Below are positions 33,538-42,687 of a stretch of 64,000 nt of DNA, one piece after another. The notes below the pieces were generated by a model. It saw nothing but the letters and a program-made list of their open reading frames with translations. It had not been told where the DNA came from and did not search any database. This DNA is from Ferruginibacter sp. (GTDB lineage Bacteria > Bacteroidota > Bacteroidia > Chitinophagales > Chitinophagaceae), in contig JAHBTO010000001.1 in assembly GCA_019638525.1 (NCBI GenBank), forward strand, positions 124,001-188,000. Direction: 5' to 3'. Each line of letters starts with the position of its first letter. Positions within the stretch are counted from its first letter, which is position 1. The position numbers and the translations under genes are program-made.

Positions 33538-35505
33538 TTATGAAACAGTGGGGGCAACCCATGCATCGTTTTCTTTTAACAAATTTATCAGTTCATCAAC
33601 AGCTATTTTGCTGTCGATATTTCTTTTTACCACTTCTTTCCCTTTGTATAATGTTATCTTACCAACGCCGCTGCCCACATAACCAAAATCGGCATCGGCC
33701 ATTTCGCCGGGGCCATTTACAATACAACCCATGATAGCAATTTTTACACCTTTTAAATGATTGGTTACAGCACGAATTTTTGCTGTAGTTTCCTGGAGGT
33801 CGAACAAAGTTCGTCCACAACTTGGGCAACTGATGTATTCTGTTTTCGAAATCCTGGTACGGGTGGCTTGCAATATCCCAAAGGCGATGGAGTTTAATAA
33901 TTTTGTTTGGGGTGCAATATTTGTATTTCCATAATGATGCCCCAGGCATAGGCCATCCCCAAACCCATCAAGCAATAAGCCACCGGTTTCTATCGAATAA
34001 TGTATAAGGCTTTCATCGTTGTTTGCATAGGTACTATCGCAAATAACAATTACAGGGTTTTGAATTTTTTTATTCATTAGTTCTACAAACATCCTGCGAA
34101 TACTTTGTATGGCATTTGTATTGGTGCTGCTTAAACATATAACTGTAAGCTTATCATTGGCAAGTTTTGCAAAAACTTTTTCGTAATCATTACCGGGGCC
34201 TGCATCCGAATAGCAATCTAACATCAAAAAATTCATATAGTTTGATTGCTCAATAAAATCATCAAGGTATTGCTGTGTATTTAAAACAGGCACATATTTC
34301 ATTTTATCTTTTACTACCAACCATTCTTCCTGGTATAGTAAAACTTTTAATGTGCCCGGTAATTCAAAATCCAATGCTTTGTTGCAAAAAATATAATCGG
34401 CTGCAGCATCACCAATATTCCATTTATCGGTGGCGGCATCATAGCTATAACCAATATACTTCAAATCAGCAGGAATGATATTTTTATACTTGCTAAAATC
34501 GGCCACCACCACAGGCACATGTTTAGCACCAATATTACTCACTTCAAAAGTGTTTCTTTTAGTATATTCAAATGGAGAATAAGTGATTTTTTTAATTTCA
34601 GGTACTATGTTGTTACTTATCCTGTGTGAATAACGTTTTACAATATCATTACAAACCGGTATCTCCAGTTCAGGGTCTTCGGTTAATGAAACACGAATGG
34701 TGTCACCAATTCCATCTTCCAGCAAAGTACCAATACCTACGGCAGATTTTATCCGGCCATCTTCTCCATCGCCTGCTTCGGTTACCCCTAAATGTAATGG
34801 GTAGGCTTCTCCAAATTCATCCATCATATGGTTTATAAGTAAACGATAAGCCTGTACCATCACCTGCGGATTACTGCTCTTCATACTCAACACTACCTGG
34901 TGATAGTCTTCGGCACGTGCAATACGCAAGAACTCCATGGCGCTTTCTACCATACCCATTGCCGTATCGCCATAGCGGCTCATAATGCGGTCGCTTAGGC
35001 TTCCATGATTAGTGCCAATACGCATGGCTGTACCATGTTGCTTACAAATTTTTACCAGGGGCGTAAACCTTTCTCTTATTCTTTCAATTTCCTCTGCATA
35101 TTCTTCATCTGTGTATTCAATCTGTTCAAATTTTTTCTTGTCAACATAATTTCCGGGATTCACTCTTACTTTTTCCACTATTCTTGCAGCAATCTCTGCA
35201 GCATTGGGTGTAAAATGAATATCTGCCACTAAAGGTGTATGGTATCCTCTCTTCCTTAATTCATCTTTTATATTCTGTAAATTTTCTGCTTCGTTTTTTG
35301 ATGGGGCAGTTATTCGTACCAACTGGGCTCCCGCCTTAATACATCGTATAGTTTGTTCTACAGTTGCCATGGTATCCATCGTATCAGTGGTGGTCATGGT
35401 TTGAACAAGAATAGGATGATTGGCACCAATAAAAAGGTTCCCGATTTTAACTTCACGGGTTTTAAGACGCTTGTATGATGTAAGGGATTGGCTGTAAAAT
35501 TGCAT
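33538..35505 (-). CDS. ispG: 4-hydroxy-3-methylbut-2-enyl diphosphate synthase, long three-domain form
   Basis: Penultimate MEP-pathway enzyme, converting MEcPP to HMBPP with a [4Fe-4S] cluster. The N-terminal TIM barrel starts with RLKTREVKIGNLFIG and the C-terminal reductase-like part carries the cluster cysteines in SCPSCGRTLFD and IMGCIVNGPGEM. Between them an insertion of about 250 residues makes this the long form known from Bacteroidota, Chlamydia and plants (E. coli IspG has about 370 residues). I set the start at the ATG 35505 (655 residues). A TTG start at 35538 would add 11 residues but is itself the -33 box of the promoter, whose -7 element ends 4 nt before the chosen ATG. Confidence 0.94.
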   Translation of the reverse strand: MQFYSQSLTSYKRLKTREVKIGNLFIGANHPILVQTMTTTDTMDTMATVEQTIRCIKAGAQLVRITAPSKNEAENLQNIKDELRKRGYHTPLVADIHFTPNAAEIAARIVEKVRVNPGNYVDKKKFEQIEYTDEEYAEEIERIRERFTPLVKICKQHGTAMRIGTNHGSLSDRIMSRYGDTAMGMVESAMEFLRIARAEDYHQVVLSMKSSNPQVMVQAYRLLINHMMDEFGEAYPLHLGVTEAGDGEDGRIKSAVGIGTLLEDGIGDTIRVSLTEDPELEIPVCNDIVKRYSHRISNNIVPEIKKITYSPFEYTKRNTFEVSNIGAKHVPVVVADFSKYKNIIPADLKYIGYSYDAATDKWNIGDAAADYIFCNKALDFELPGTLKVLLYQEEWLVVKDKMKYVPVLNTQQYLDDFIEQSNYMNFLMLDCYSDAGPGNDYEKVFAKLANDKLTVICLSSTNTNAIQSIRRMFVELMNKKIQNPVIVICDSTYANNDESLIHYSIETGGLLLDGFGDGLCLGHHYGNTNIAPQTKLLNSIAFGILQATRTRISKTEYISCPSCGRTLFDLQETTAKIRAVTNHLKGVKIAIMGCIVNGPGEMADADFGYVGSGVGKITLYKGKEVVKRNIDSKIAVDELINLLKENDAWVAPTVS

Positions 35506-35509
35506 ACTG

Positions 35510-35538
35510 CAAAAATAGTGATATTCGTTTATTGGCAA
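35510..35538 (-). promoter_or_regulatory. ispG promoter predicting a leaderless mRNA
   Basis: On the minus strand TTG (35538-35536), 18 nt and TATTTTTG (35517-35510), a full match. Only 4 nt separate the -7 element from the ATG at 35505, so transcription should start at or next to the start codon. Confidence 0.65.
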
Positions 35539-35588
35539 GGTTAATAACCCATTATAGTTGTATGTACTCTTTAAGGTGCGCTAATTTC

Positions 35589-37277
35589 TTACCAATCTTT
35601 TTCGGGTTTGGCAGAGGTAGTAGTATTAACCCGGCGCAGGCGGTCTTGCAGGTTCTTTTCCTGCTGCAGTAAAGCTTTTAGTTTTTCTTCAGCTTCCTGC
35701 TTGCTTAATTTTGATGGTTGTGGTTTAGGTTGATCATTCTTCTCCTCTTCATTTTGTTTTTGCTGATGTTTATTTTTTTTATCTTCCTTTGGTTTCTTTT
35801 GATCTTTATTGTCTTTATTATTTTTTTGTTGTTCTTGTTTTTGCTGTTGTAATGCTTTCTGTAAATTTTGCCTTGCATCATCATCATCAGGATTAAGCTT
35901 CAAAGCATTCTTATAGGCTTCTATACATTCGGGCAGTTTTTTGTTATTCTGCAATACAACACCTTTATTATAAAAAGCTTTTGATTTTTCAGCATTAGTT
36001 TTATTGGCTGCTATTGCATTATCATAAGCCTCTACGGCTTCATCGGGTTTTTTATTTTTAAACAGCGCATTACCAAGATTATATTGTGCCGTAGCATTTG
36101 CGGGGGATTTCTCTGTTACTTTTTTATAATCATTGATAGCATTGTTGTAATCTTTTTTCTCATACGCTTCATTACCTTTTTTAATGATGGCATTATCATT
36201 TTGTGCTGAAGATGTTAATGGCAGCAAGCAAATACCAAAAAACAATAAGGCATTTATAGAAGTGGAATTTGCTTTGGGCTGATGTATTTTTTTTCTTTCA
36301 GAAATAAATAACTCTACAACCAGTAAAACCAGTACCAGTGCTAAAAACCATTGAAAATAATATTTATAATTTATCAGCGATCCTTCGGTAACCGTATGCT
36401 TTTCCATCGAGTTCAATTGTGTTTCAAGTTGGCTAACAAGTTCATCTGTATTGCTGTATAAACTGTAAATGCCCTTTCCTTTTTCTGCAATATTTTTTAG
36501 TTCATCTTCATTTAACCTGGTAACAACAATATTACCTTCTCGATCGGTTTTAGGCTGGTTGGTAAGTTCATCAAAAATGGTGGCTCCCTGCGGTGAGCCT
36601 ATGCCTACTGTATTAATAACAATTCCATCATCACCCATCTGCTTTGCCTGGCTAATGGCGCCTTCATCGTGGTCTTCGCCATCACTTATTAAAATAACCG
36701 CCTTATATTTTTTTTCTGCCGGGTTAAAAGATGAATAACACATCCTAAGTGCATCTGCAATTACCGTTCCCTGCGTAGGCACTACATCGGGTGTGGCAGA
36801 TGAGAGATACATTTTAGCAGCGCCATGATCGTTTGTTAATGGCATTTGCAGGTATGCCCGGCCGGCAAACACTACTATACCAATACGGTCGTTACTAAGT
36901 TTATCTATCAATTTACTTATTACCTGCTTGGCTCTATCCAGCCTGGTAGGTTTAATATCTTGTGCCAACATGCTTTTGCTAACATCCAGTGCAATCATTA
37001 CATCAATCCCGTTTCGATTAATCTTTTCTACTGCCTTAGGCGAACGAAGATTTGCCAAGGCCAAAACACCTGCTGTAAAAGCTATTAACAGAAGTATAAA
37101 TTTTAATACAAATTTTTGAGGAGAAAAATTTTTGATAAGTTCTTTTACTAATAATGGGTTGCCTATTTTTTTTATTGTTTTTTTCTTCCACTGTACTAAA
37201 AAAAAATACAACAACAGCAAAAAAAGGATAGCTGCCAGCAATATAAACACGATAGGGTGTTGAAAAGATAATTCCAT
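35589..37277 (-). CDS. VWA-TPR membrane protein (BatB/BatC-like fusion)
   Basis: A 562-residue protein with three parts. First, two N-terminal membrane helices (about 8-28 and 55-75) and a von Willebrand A domain with an intact MIDAS: DVSKSM (about 97-102), a Thr in PTQGT and ISDGEDHDEG. Then a third helix (about 310-328). Then, after a short signal-like segment (LLFFGICLLPLTSSAQ), at least three TPR units such as AQYNLGNALFKNKKPDEAVE. The tail (about 480-562) is extremely Lys/Gln/Asn-rich. In Bacteroides the Bat operon encodes BatA, B and C separately; here B and C look fused. Bat proteins are linked to aerotolerance and envelope stress, but the mechanism is unclear. Confidence 0.85.
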   Translation of the reverse strand: MELSFQHPIVFILLAAILFLLLLYFFLVQWKKKTIKKIGNPLLVKELIKNFSPQKFVLKFILLLIAFTAGVLALANLRSPKAVEKINRNGIDVMIALDVSKSMLAQDIKPTRLDRAKQVISKLIDKLSNDRIGIVVFAGRAYLQMPLTNDHGAAKMYLSSATPDVVPTQGTVIADALRMCYSSFNPAEKKYKAVILISDGEDHDEGAISQAKQMGDDGIVINTVGIGSPQGATIFDELTNQPKTDREGNIVVTRLNEDELKNIAEKGKGIYSLYSNTDELVSQLETQLNSMEKHTVTEGSLINYKYYFQWFLALVLVLLVVELFISERKKIHQPKANSTSINALLFFGICLLPLTSSAQNDNAIIKKGNEAYEKKDYNNAINDYKKVTEKSPANATAQYNLGNALFKNKKPDEAVEAYDNAIAANKTNAEKSKAFYNKGVVLQNNKKLPECIEAYKNALKLNPDDDDARQNLQKALQQQKQEQQKNNKDNKDQKKPKEDKKNKHQQKQNEEEKNDQPKPQPSKLSKQEAEEKLKALLQQEKNLQDRLRRVNTTTSAKPEKDW

Positions 37278-37349
37278 TGGTTTGCAAATTAGCTTATATG
37301 CATTTAAGCCAATGTTAAAAAACTAATTCAATTTGTATAAAACCTATTA

Positions 37350-38171
37350 TTATTTTTTACCTTCAAAAAAGCCATATTGCTTTAAAATTGATTTGGTAAT
37401 TTCTAAACGCATTTTACCGATATCGGTATCTTTTGAAGGCGCTTTAATAAACGTAACAAAAAAGTAAACATGCCTGTTTTCTTCAATCCAGCCTACCAGC
37501 CAACCTATGGCTTTACCATCATCATCAAAACCCCAACCTGTTTTATAACTTAGTTTATACGCAGTATTATTTTCCTGCAGCATTACATCACGTACCTGTT
37601 GTTGTACGCTTTTACGAAATGGCAACTGGTCGAAATATAATTTCTTAACAAGTCCCAACTGCTCATCGGGAGATATTTTTAAAGTACCATTCAACCAAAA
37701 TGAATCAACGGAACCGATTATATTTTTATTGCCATAACCAATGCTGTCAATCCATTGCTGCATGGTATCTTTTCCAATGCGGCGGGCCACTTCCTGGTAA
37801 TAAGGCACACAACTTACTTTAAACGCTTCGGCCATATCCATATCCTTATTCCAGGCTGCAATGTTTCTTTGTACACCATCCCATTTTATAATCATATGCT
37901 CATCAATAATCTTTCCTGTTTGTAAACCTACCAGCGAATTAAATATTTTAAAAGTGGATGCCGGTGAAAAGCGCATAGTATCGTATTTCATATTATAAAC
38001 CGTTATTTTACCATCCTGGTTATTAAGCATGGTAAAACAGCCTTCTACATTATTTGCATCAAAATACTTTTTTAAACTTTCATCATTATTGGCTTTATTA
38101 ACCGAGCAGGAGGCAAAAGCAAGCAGCAATAAGAAATTGGCAGCAAGTACAAGCGGTTTCTTTTTCATCAT
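37350..38171 (-). CDS. Class D (OXA-type) beta-lactamase, predicted lipoprotein
   Basis: A 273-residue serine beta-lactamase. All class D motifs are present: STFK (72-75, nucleophile Ser and carbamylated Lys), SCV (120-122), YGN (146-148), Trp159, which usually stabilises the carbamate, and KTG (210-212). The N-terminus MMKKKPLVLAANFLLLLAFA ends in a lipobox FASC (Cys22), so the enzyme is predicted to be membrane-anchored in the periplasm. The codon at 38171 starts as ATGATGA over the stop of the DUF3109 gene, so the two are translationally coupled. The location among housekeeping genes with no mobile element suggests an intrinsic, chromosomal enzyme. Its spectrum cannot be predicted here. 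Confidence 0.92.
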   Translation of the reverse strand: MMKKKPLVLAANFLLLLAFASCSVNKANNDESLKKYFDANNVEGCFTMLNNQDGKITVYNMKYDTMRFSPASTFKIFNSLVGLQTGKIIDEHMIIKWDGVQRNIAAWNKDMDMAEAFKVSCVPYYQEVARRIGKDTMQQWIDSIGYGNKNIIGSVDSFWLNGTLKISPDEQLGLVKKLYFDQLPFRKSVQQQVRDVMLQENNTAYKLSYKTGWGFDDDGKAIGWLVGWIEENRHVYFFVTFIKAPSKDTDIGKMRLEITKSILKQYGFFEGKK

Positions 38172-38764
38172 GTATTTTTTATTGGTTTTTTATTAACATG
38201 CTGTGCAGTGGCATCCAATGCATCGTAGAATTTTTTTCCGAACCTGCGTAGCAAGGCCTCTTTTAAAAAAACATACACGGGCACTTTTAATTTTTTTCCC
38301 AGCGAGCATGCAGCCCTGCAATTATCTTCCCGAGGCTCGTAATTAACATAAATATCATTACTGCGTTTGCTTTCTTTTACAATGATGGGAAACAGGTGGC
38401 AACTTATAGGTTTTTTCCATTTAATCTTTCCATCTATGTACGCCTGTTCAATACCGCATTTTACAATACCGGCTGCATCTTTAATACCATATACACATAC
38501 TTTGCTGTTAATGGTAGGAGTAACCCATCCGTATTCCTTATCATATACATAGCGGCCCTGCCGGTTAAGTTCATTCTTACTTTCCTGGTTCAAATAAGGT
38601 AACACTTTATCGTACACTTCATTTATCTTATCCAGCTCATCATTAGCAAGCGGTGCGCCGGCATCGCCATCAACGCAGCAGGCGCCTTTGCATTTGCCTA
38701 AATCGCAAACAAACTGTTCTTTAATTACTGCATCAGCTACAAGAATATTATCAATTGCAATCAT
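38168..38764 (-). CDS. DUF3109 cysteine-rich protein
   Basis: A 198-residue cytosolic protein with a cysteine pattern resembling YkgJ-type Zn/Fe-S cluster proteins: CDLGKCKGACC (about 20-30), then single Cys in KVCVYG, VKCGIEQ and ISCHLFPI, and NCRAACSLG near 148-156. The family is conserved in Bacteroidota but uncharacterised. Its stop overlaps the start of the beta-lactamase gene. A metal-binding or redox role is likely from the cysteines; nothing more specific is supported. Confidence 0.82.
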   Translation of the reverse strand: MIAIDNILVADAVIKEQFVCDLGKCKGACCVDGDAGAPLANDELDKINEVYDKVLPYLNQESKNELNRQGRYVYDKEYGWVTPTINSKVCVYGIKDAAGIVKCGIEQAYIDGKIKWKKPISCHLFPIIVKESKRSNDIYVNYEPREDNCRAACSLGKKLKVPVYVFLKEALLRRFGKKFYDALDATAQHVNKKPIKNT

Positions 38765-38839
38765 AGCTGCAAAAGTACTGAAACGAAGTGAAGTATTGCT
38801 GATGAAAGAAATTCATTCTCTGTTCAAAATAAAAATAAG

Positions 38840-39619
38840 CTAACGCTTATCAACCCATTTAAATGTACTGATGAGATGGTCTAAATCTTTTTGTAAAAAA
38901 TCCTGCACAGGTTTTAAAGAATCGGCATTGGGTGTAGCATCAAAGTACAAGGCGCCACGAAAGAAATTTTTTGTAGTATCGCTCATAAAAAATTGTTTGG
39001 CAGTAGCTGCATTACCTCCCACACGGAAAAATACACCGGTAATGCCGTTTTTTGTGTGAAACAGGCTGTCTTTTATAGATGTAGCAACAGTTTCGTTTTT
39101 ACTGGTGAGTTTAAATGCATCGTTAACCATGTAATCAAAAATATTTACCCCTACCGAATCTTTATAGCTGCCATTGGGCTGCTTTACTTTATAGATTGAT
39201 TTACCACCTATAGCCTTATAACTTAAAAATATTCTTGCGCCAAAAGTTGGAAAATCTACATTTATCCAATATGGATTTAAAGTATCCTGGTCAAAATAAG
39301 TGCTGTCTTTAATCACCTCTGCATAAGCAGGATATTCAAAACTGTAAGGGAAACCTTCTTTATGAAAACTTTGATATTCTCTTTTCGGAAAATCAATTTT
39401 AAAATAACCCTTTTTTTTTGATGTATAGGTAGAGTTACAAGCCGAAAAAAATAAACAACCTGCAAAAGGTAATAACCAATATGCAGCAAATTTTAAACCT
39501 GGCAAGGGTAGCTGCGTAATAAAAAACTTTAGAATAAATTTTTTAACTGTAATAATTCTTAAAATTAAAAATGCCCAGCATTTTACAGTAAACAATAAAC
39601 AAGTTTTTTTTATTTTCAT
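38840..39619 (-). CDS. gldD: Gliding motility lipoprotein GldD
   Basis: Lipoprotein needed for gliding in Flavobacterium and associated with type IX secretion. The family core begins right after the lipobox FSAC, with TYTSKKKGYFKIDFPKREYQ, followed by FPYSFEYPAYAEV and a C-terminal HLISTFKWVDKR. The ATG at 39619 puts the lipobox Cys at about residue 61, unusually far in; an in-frame TTG at 39505 would give a normal signal peptide and 221 residues and may be the true start. gldE lies 7 nt upstream on the same strand, the usual gldE-gldD order. Confidence 0.9.
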   Translation of the reverse strand: MKIKKTCLLFTVKCWAFLILRIITVKKFILKFFITQLPLPGLKFAAYWLLPFAGCLFFSACNSTYTSKKKGYFKIDFPKREYQSFHKEGFPYSFEYPAYAEVIKDSTYFDQDTLNPYWINVDFPTFGARIFLSYKAIGGKSIYKVKQPNGSYKDSVGVNIFDYMVNDAFKLTSKNETVATSIKDSLFHTKNGITGVFFRVGGNAATAKQFFMSDTTKNFFRGALYFDATPNADSLKPVQDFLQKDLDHLISTFKWVDKR

Positions 39620-39626
39620 AATCTAC

Positions 39627-40958
39627 TTACTCAGCTCCTTTTTTTATTGTTACTTTAATCTTATTTAAACGGTTCTTTTTTATCTCCAGTGGTACAAAAA
39701 CAAAATCTCCGCTTATCACTTCTGTATTTACCTGCGGAAACTCGCCGGCAATTTCCAATACTAACCCGGCCAATGAATCACTCTCACCCCGTATGGCTTC
39801 AAATGTGTCTGCCGATAACCCCATTGCTTTACATGCGTCATTAATCATGGTTTTACCTTCAAATATATAATTGTAGTTATCAATTTTTTTATTTCCGCTT
39901 TCTTCATCATCAAATTCATCTTTTATTTCGCCAATTATTTCTTCCATTACATCTTCCAAAGTAACAATACCCGATGTGCCCCCAAACTCATCTACCACAA
40001 TTGCAAAATGCATACGACGGTTACGGAATTCCTGGAGCAGGTCTTCAATCAATTTTTGTTCATGCACAAAATAAGGTTGCCTTAATAATTTATGCCAGTC
40101 AAAATCAGCAGCTTCGTTTAAATACGGCAGTATGTCTTTTGTATGCAACATGCCTACTACTTCATCCAGGTTATTTTTATAAACCGGAAGCCGTGAATAA
40201 TGTAACGAACCTACTTTTTTAATAGTTTCAGTAAAACTTGCATTCACTTCAATACCATGTACATCAAGCCTGGTACGCATAACTTGTTTAACTGTGGTAT
40301 CGCTAAATTTTCGTATTCCTTTTAAGATAGATTTTTCTTCAGTGCTTGCTTCATGTTCGGGCAAGTTGTCAATTGCATAATCAAGATGGCTGCGGTCGAG
40401 TGTAGATGAATTTTCGGTTGCAAACTTTTTTTCCACCTTGTCGCCGTATCTAACCATTCGTTTGCTAAACCTGTAAAAAAGGCTGCGAAAAATTTCAACT
40501 GTTAAAGAAGCAGTGGCAGCAAACCAAATTTTATGGTGAGTAGCCCAAACTTTTGGCAGCACTTCGCCAAAAAGTAAAAGCAGGAAAGTAACTGAAGCAA
40601 TCTTGATTAAAAATAAAGGCCAAAAAGCAAGATGTGCACCAGTAGCCCAGCTATCAATTAAAACATTTGCTATAAGCACTATGCCAATATTTACAAAACT
40701 GTTGCTTATATACATTGAAGTTAGCAACGTCTTTGGCTCATCAAGCAAACTAACAATGCGGCGGTAAGCTGGTTGTTTTTTATTTCGTAAAATATTTATG
40801 TCTTTATAATTTAATGAAAAAAATGCTATTTGTGAGCCTGATATAAGAAAAGAAAGTATAAACAGGATGATAATGATAAAAATAAGTACTGTAGTAGCGG
40901 CAGGTGTAATTGCCAAAAAGTAAAAAGAAAAATAATTCAATGCCGAATGGTAATCCAA
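39627..40958 (-). CDS. gldE: Gliding motility-associated protein GldE (CorC/HlyC-type)
   Basis: A 443-residue membrane protein with an N-terminal DUF21-like region of three to four helices (about 18-160, including SGSQIAFFSLNY), a pair of CBS domains (about 205-345, e.g. MRTRLDVHGIEV and FGGTSGIVTLEDVMEEIIGE) and the C-terminal CorC_HlyC transporter-associated domain (about 360-440). GldE partners genetically with GldD; its biochemical role is unclear. The start is a TTG at 40958, the only start ahead of the first helix. The order ssb-gldE-gldD is typical of Bacteroidota. Confidence 0.9.
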   Translation of the reverse strand: MDYHSALNYFSFYFLAITPAATTVLIFIIIILFILSFLISGSQIAFFSLNYKDINILRNKKQPAYRRIVSLLDEPKTLLTSMYISNSFVNIGIVLIANVLIDSWATGAHLAFWPLFLIKIASVTFLLLLFGEVLPKVWATHHKIWFAATASLTVEIFRSLFYRFSKRMVRYGDKVEKKFATENSSTLDRSHLDYAIDNLPEHEASTEEKSILKGIRKFSDTTVKQVMRTRLDVHGIEVNASFTETIKKVGSLHYSRLPVYKNNLDEVVGMLHTKDILPYLNEAADFDWHKLLRQPYFVHEQKLIEDLLQEFRNRRMHFAIVVDEFGGTSGIVTLEDVMEEIIGEIKDEFDDEESGNKKIDNYNYIFEGKTMINDACKAMGLSADTFEAIRGESDSLAGLVLEIAGEFPQVNTEVISGDFVFVPLEIKKNRLNKIKVTIKKGAE

Positions 40959-41045
40959 GACAATAATTTTAAGTTAAGATTGAATTTTTATCTATTTAAG
41001 TAAATAAAAATTTATTTATCGTTTTTGTGTATGCTTTTAAAAAAT

Positions 41046-41471
41046 TTAAAATGGTAATCGTTCGGGTCCAAAACCTGGCGAAGGCATATCCGGTTCAGAA
41101 CTATCTGTACCATCTCCCTGCATCTCTGCATTACCATCGTTTCTTTTATCAAGCATAATAAGATTATCGCCCACTATTTCGGTTGCAAATTTTTTATTCC
41201 CTTCTTTATCTTCCCAGCTACGGGTTTTTAAACGGCCTTCTATATAAACTAAACTGCCTTTATGCAAATATTTTTGCGCCAATTCGGCCAGGCCTCTCCA
41301 TAATACTATTGTATGCCATTCTGTTTGTGAAACCAGTTTGCCGCTTCTGTCTTTAAAGGTTTCGGTGGTGGCCAACGAAAATTTTGCCACTCCTATATTA
41401 CCTTCTAAAAACTGCATCTCAGGTTCTTTACCTAAATTTCCTATCAGCATTACCCTGTTAACCCCTCTCAT
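41046..41471 (-). CDS. ssb: Single-stranded DNA-binding protein
   Basis: OB-fold tetrameric ssDNA binder, 141 residues. The domain starts MRGVNRVMLIGNLGKEPEMQ and includes TEWHTIVLWRGLAE, YLHKGSLVYIEGRLKTRSW and the closing strand. The tail is short, and the last residues read PGFGPERLPF. SSB usually ends in an acidic tip such as DDDLPF that recruits repair proteins; here the final LPF is kept but the residues just before it are not acidic. The gene lies between mutY and gldE on the minus strand. Confidence 0.95.
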   Translation of the reverse strand: MRGVNRVMLIGNLGKEPEMQFLEGNIGVAKFSLATTETFKDRSGKLVSQTEWHTIVLWRGLAELAQKYLHKGSLVYIEGRLKTRSWEDKEGNKKFATEIVGDNLIMLDKRNDGNAEMQGDGTDSSEPDMPSPGFGPERLPF

Positions 41472-41557
41472 AAAATTTTATTTAGCCTTTTAATTATTGC
41501 TTACCTTTTAATTTAATAAATTTAAAGGTACATTTTTATACCGATTTTAAGTGCAAA

Positions 41558-42619
41558 TCATAGCTGTAAAGTTTCCAGGTAAGTAGTGATAAATTTAGGA
41601 AAGGCCAATTTTTTTAATTGTGCAAAAGTTACAAGTTTATATCCTTTTATTTTCAGTTGGTTTTTAATATTAATTTTTATACACCTGCCCCGGATATTTT
41701 GATGAGTTAACTGCTGCTTGTATTTTTTTGATACAACAATTTCTGTTTCAACAATATTTACCGGCAGCAGCTTCATGCTTTTTAAATTAGCTACCGTTAT
41801 TTCCTTATTGCTTTCATGTAAAATAAATTCATACAGGTTTTGCCAAATATCGTTTGCAGTTCTTTTTCTTACATATACTTTGTTTTTATAAACAACTAAA
41901 AAATAGTAAAACCATCTTTCTTTTTTTAATAACCGTTTTTCTTTTAAAGGCAACCCGTTTACCATACCAAGCTTAAAAGCTTTACACCTTTTTGCTAAGG
42001 GGCAATTTGTGCAAACAGGGTTTTGCGGTTTACAAATTACTGCTCCAAAATCCATAATTGCCTGGTTGTAATTGCCGGGATTAGTTGTATCTAGAAGTTC
42101 TTTAGCCAGCTGGGCATAATATTTTTTGCCGGCATTATTGTCTATAGGTAAATCAATAGCAAAAAAACGGGATAATACTCTAAAAACATTTCCATCTAAA
42201 ACAGCATAAGGCAAATTATAAGCAAAAGAAGCAATGGCAGCAGCAGTGTAAGGGCCAATTCCTTTAAGTTTAATTATCTCTTCATAATTATCAGGAAATT
42301 TTCCATCTTTATTATTTGCAATAAATTTTGCTGTTGAAATAAGGTTTTTACATCTTGTATAATATCCCAGGCCTTCCCAAAGTTTAAAAATCTTTTGGTC
42401 GGGTGCTTTGGCCAGTTTTGTTATGGTAGGAAATTCGTTTATAAACTTTTTATAATAGTTCCACCCCTGCTCTACCCGGGTTTGTTGAAGTATAATTTCA
42501 CTTAGCCAAATCTTATATGGATCTTTTTCTCCCTTCCAGGGCATATCCCTGGTATTTTTTTTACTGTTCCATAATAATAAATGGGTAGAAAAATATTTTT
42601 TCTCGTTATTTAAATTCAT
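41558..42619 (-). CDS. mutY: A/G-specific adenine glycosylase
   Basis: Base-excision enzyme that removes adenine mispaired with 8-oxoguanine. Seen are the catalytic Glu in IWLSEIILQQTRVEQG (about 33-48), the helix-hairpin-helix LKGIGPYTAAAIASFAY (about 114-130), the catalytic Asp in AVLDGNVFRVLSRFF, and the iron-sulfur cysteines spaced C-x6-C-x2-C-x5-C in CKPQNPVCTNCPLAKRC. A C-terminal NUDIX-like domain recognises 8-oxoG. The 353 residues match the family. It is divergent from the HU-like gene. Confidence 0.95.
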   Translation of the reverse strand: MNLNNEKKYFSTHLLLWNSKKNTRDMPWKGEKDPYKIWLSEIILQQTRVEQGWNYYKKFINEFPTITKLAKAPDQKIFKLWEGLGYYTRCKNLISTAKFIANNKDGKFPDNYEEIIKLKGIGPYTAAAIASFAYNLPYAVLDGNVFRVLSRFFAIDLPIDNNAGKKYYAQLAKELLDTTNPGNYNQAIMDFGAVICKPQNPVCTNCPLAKRCKAFKLGMVNGLPLKEKRLLKKERWFYYFLVVYKNKVYVRKRTANDIWQNLYEFILHESNKEITVANLKSMKLLPVNIVETEIVVSKKYKQQLTHQNIRGRCIKINIKNQLKIKGYKLVTFAQLKKLAFPKFITTYLETLQL

Positions 42620-42687
42620 TTTTACTAAATTTTGTTCAAATTATTTACAATAAGCGAACATAATATACTTAATTAAAAATCAATTTG

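Noticed and set aside
35705..35887. Lys/Met/Asn-rich 60-codon frame within the VWA-TPR gene
   Set aside because: It is an alternative frame of the low-complexity Lys/Gln tail.
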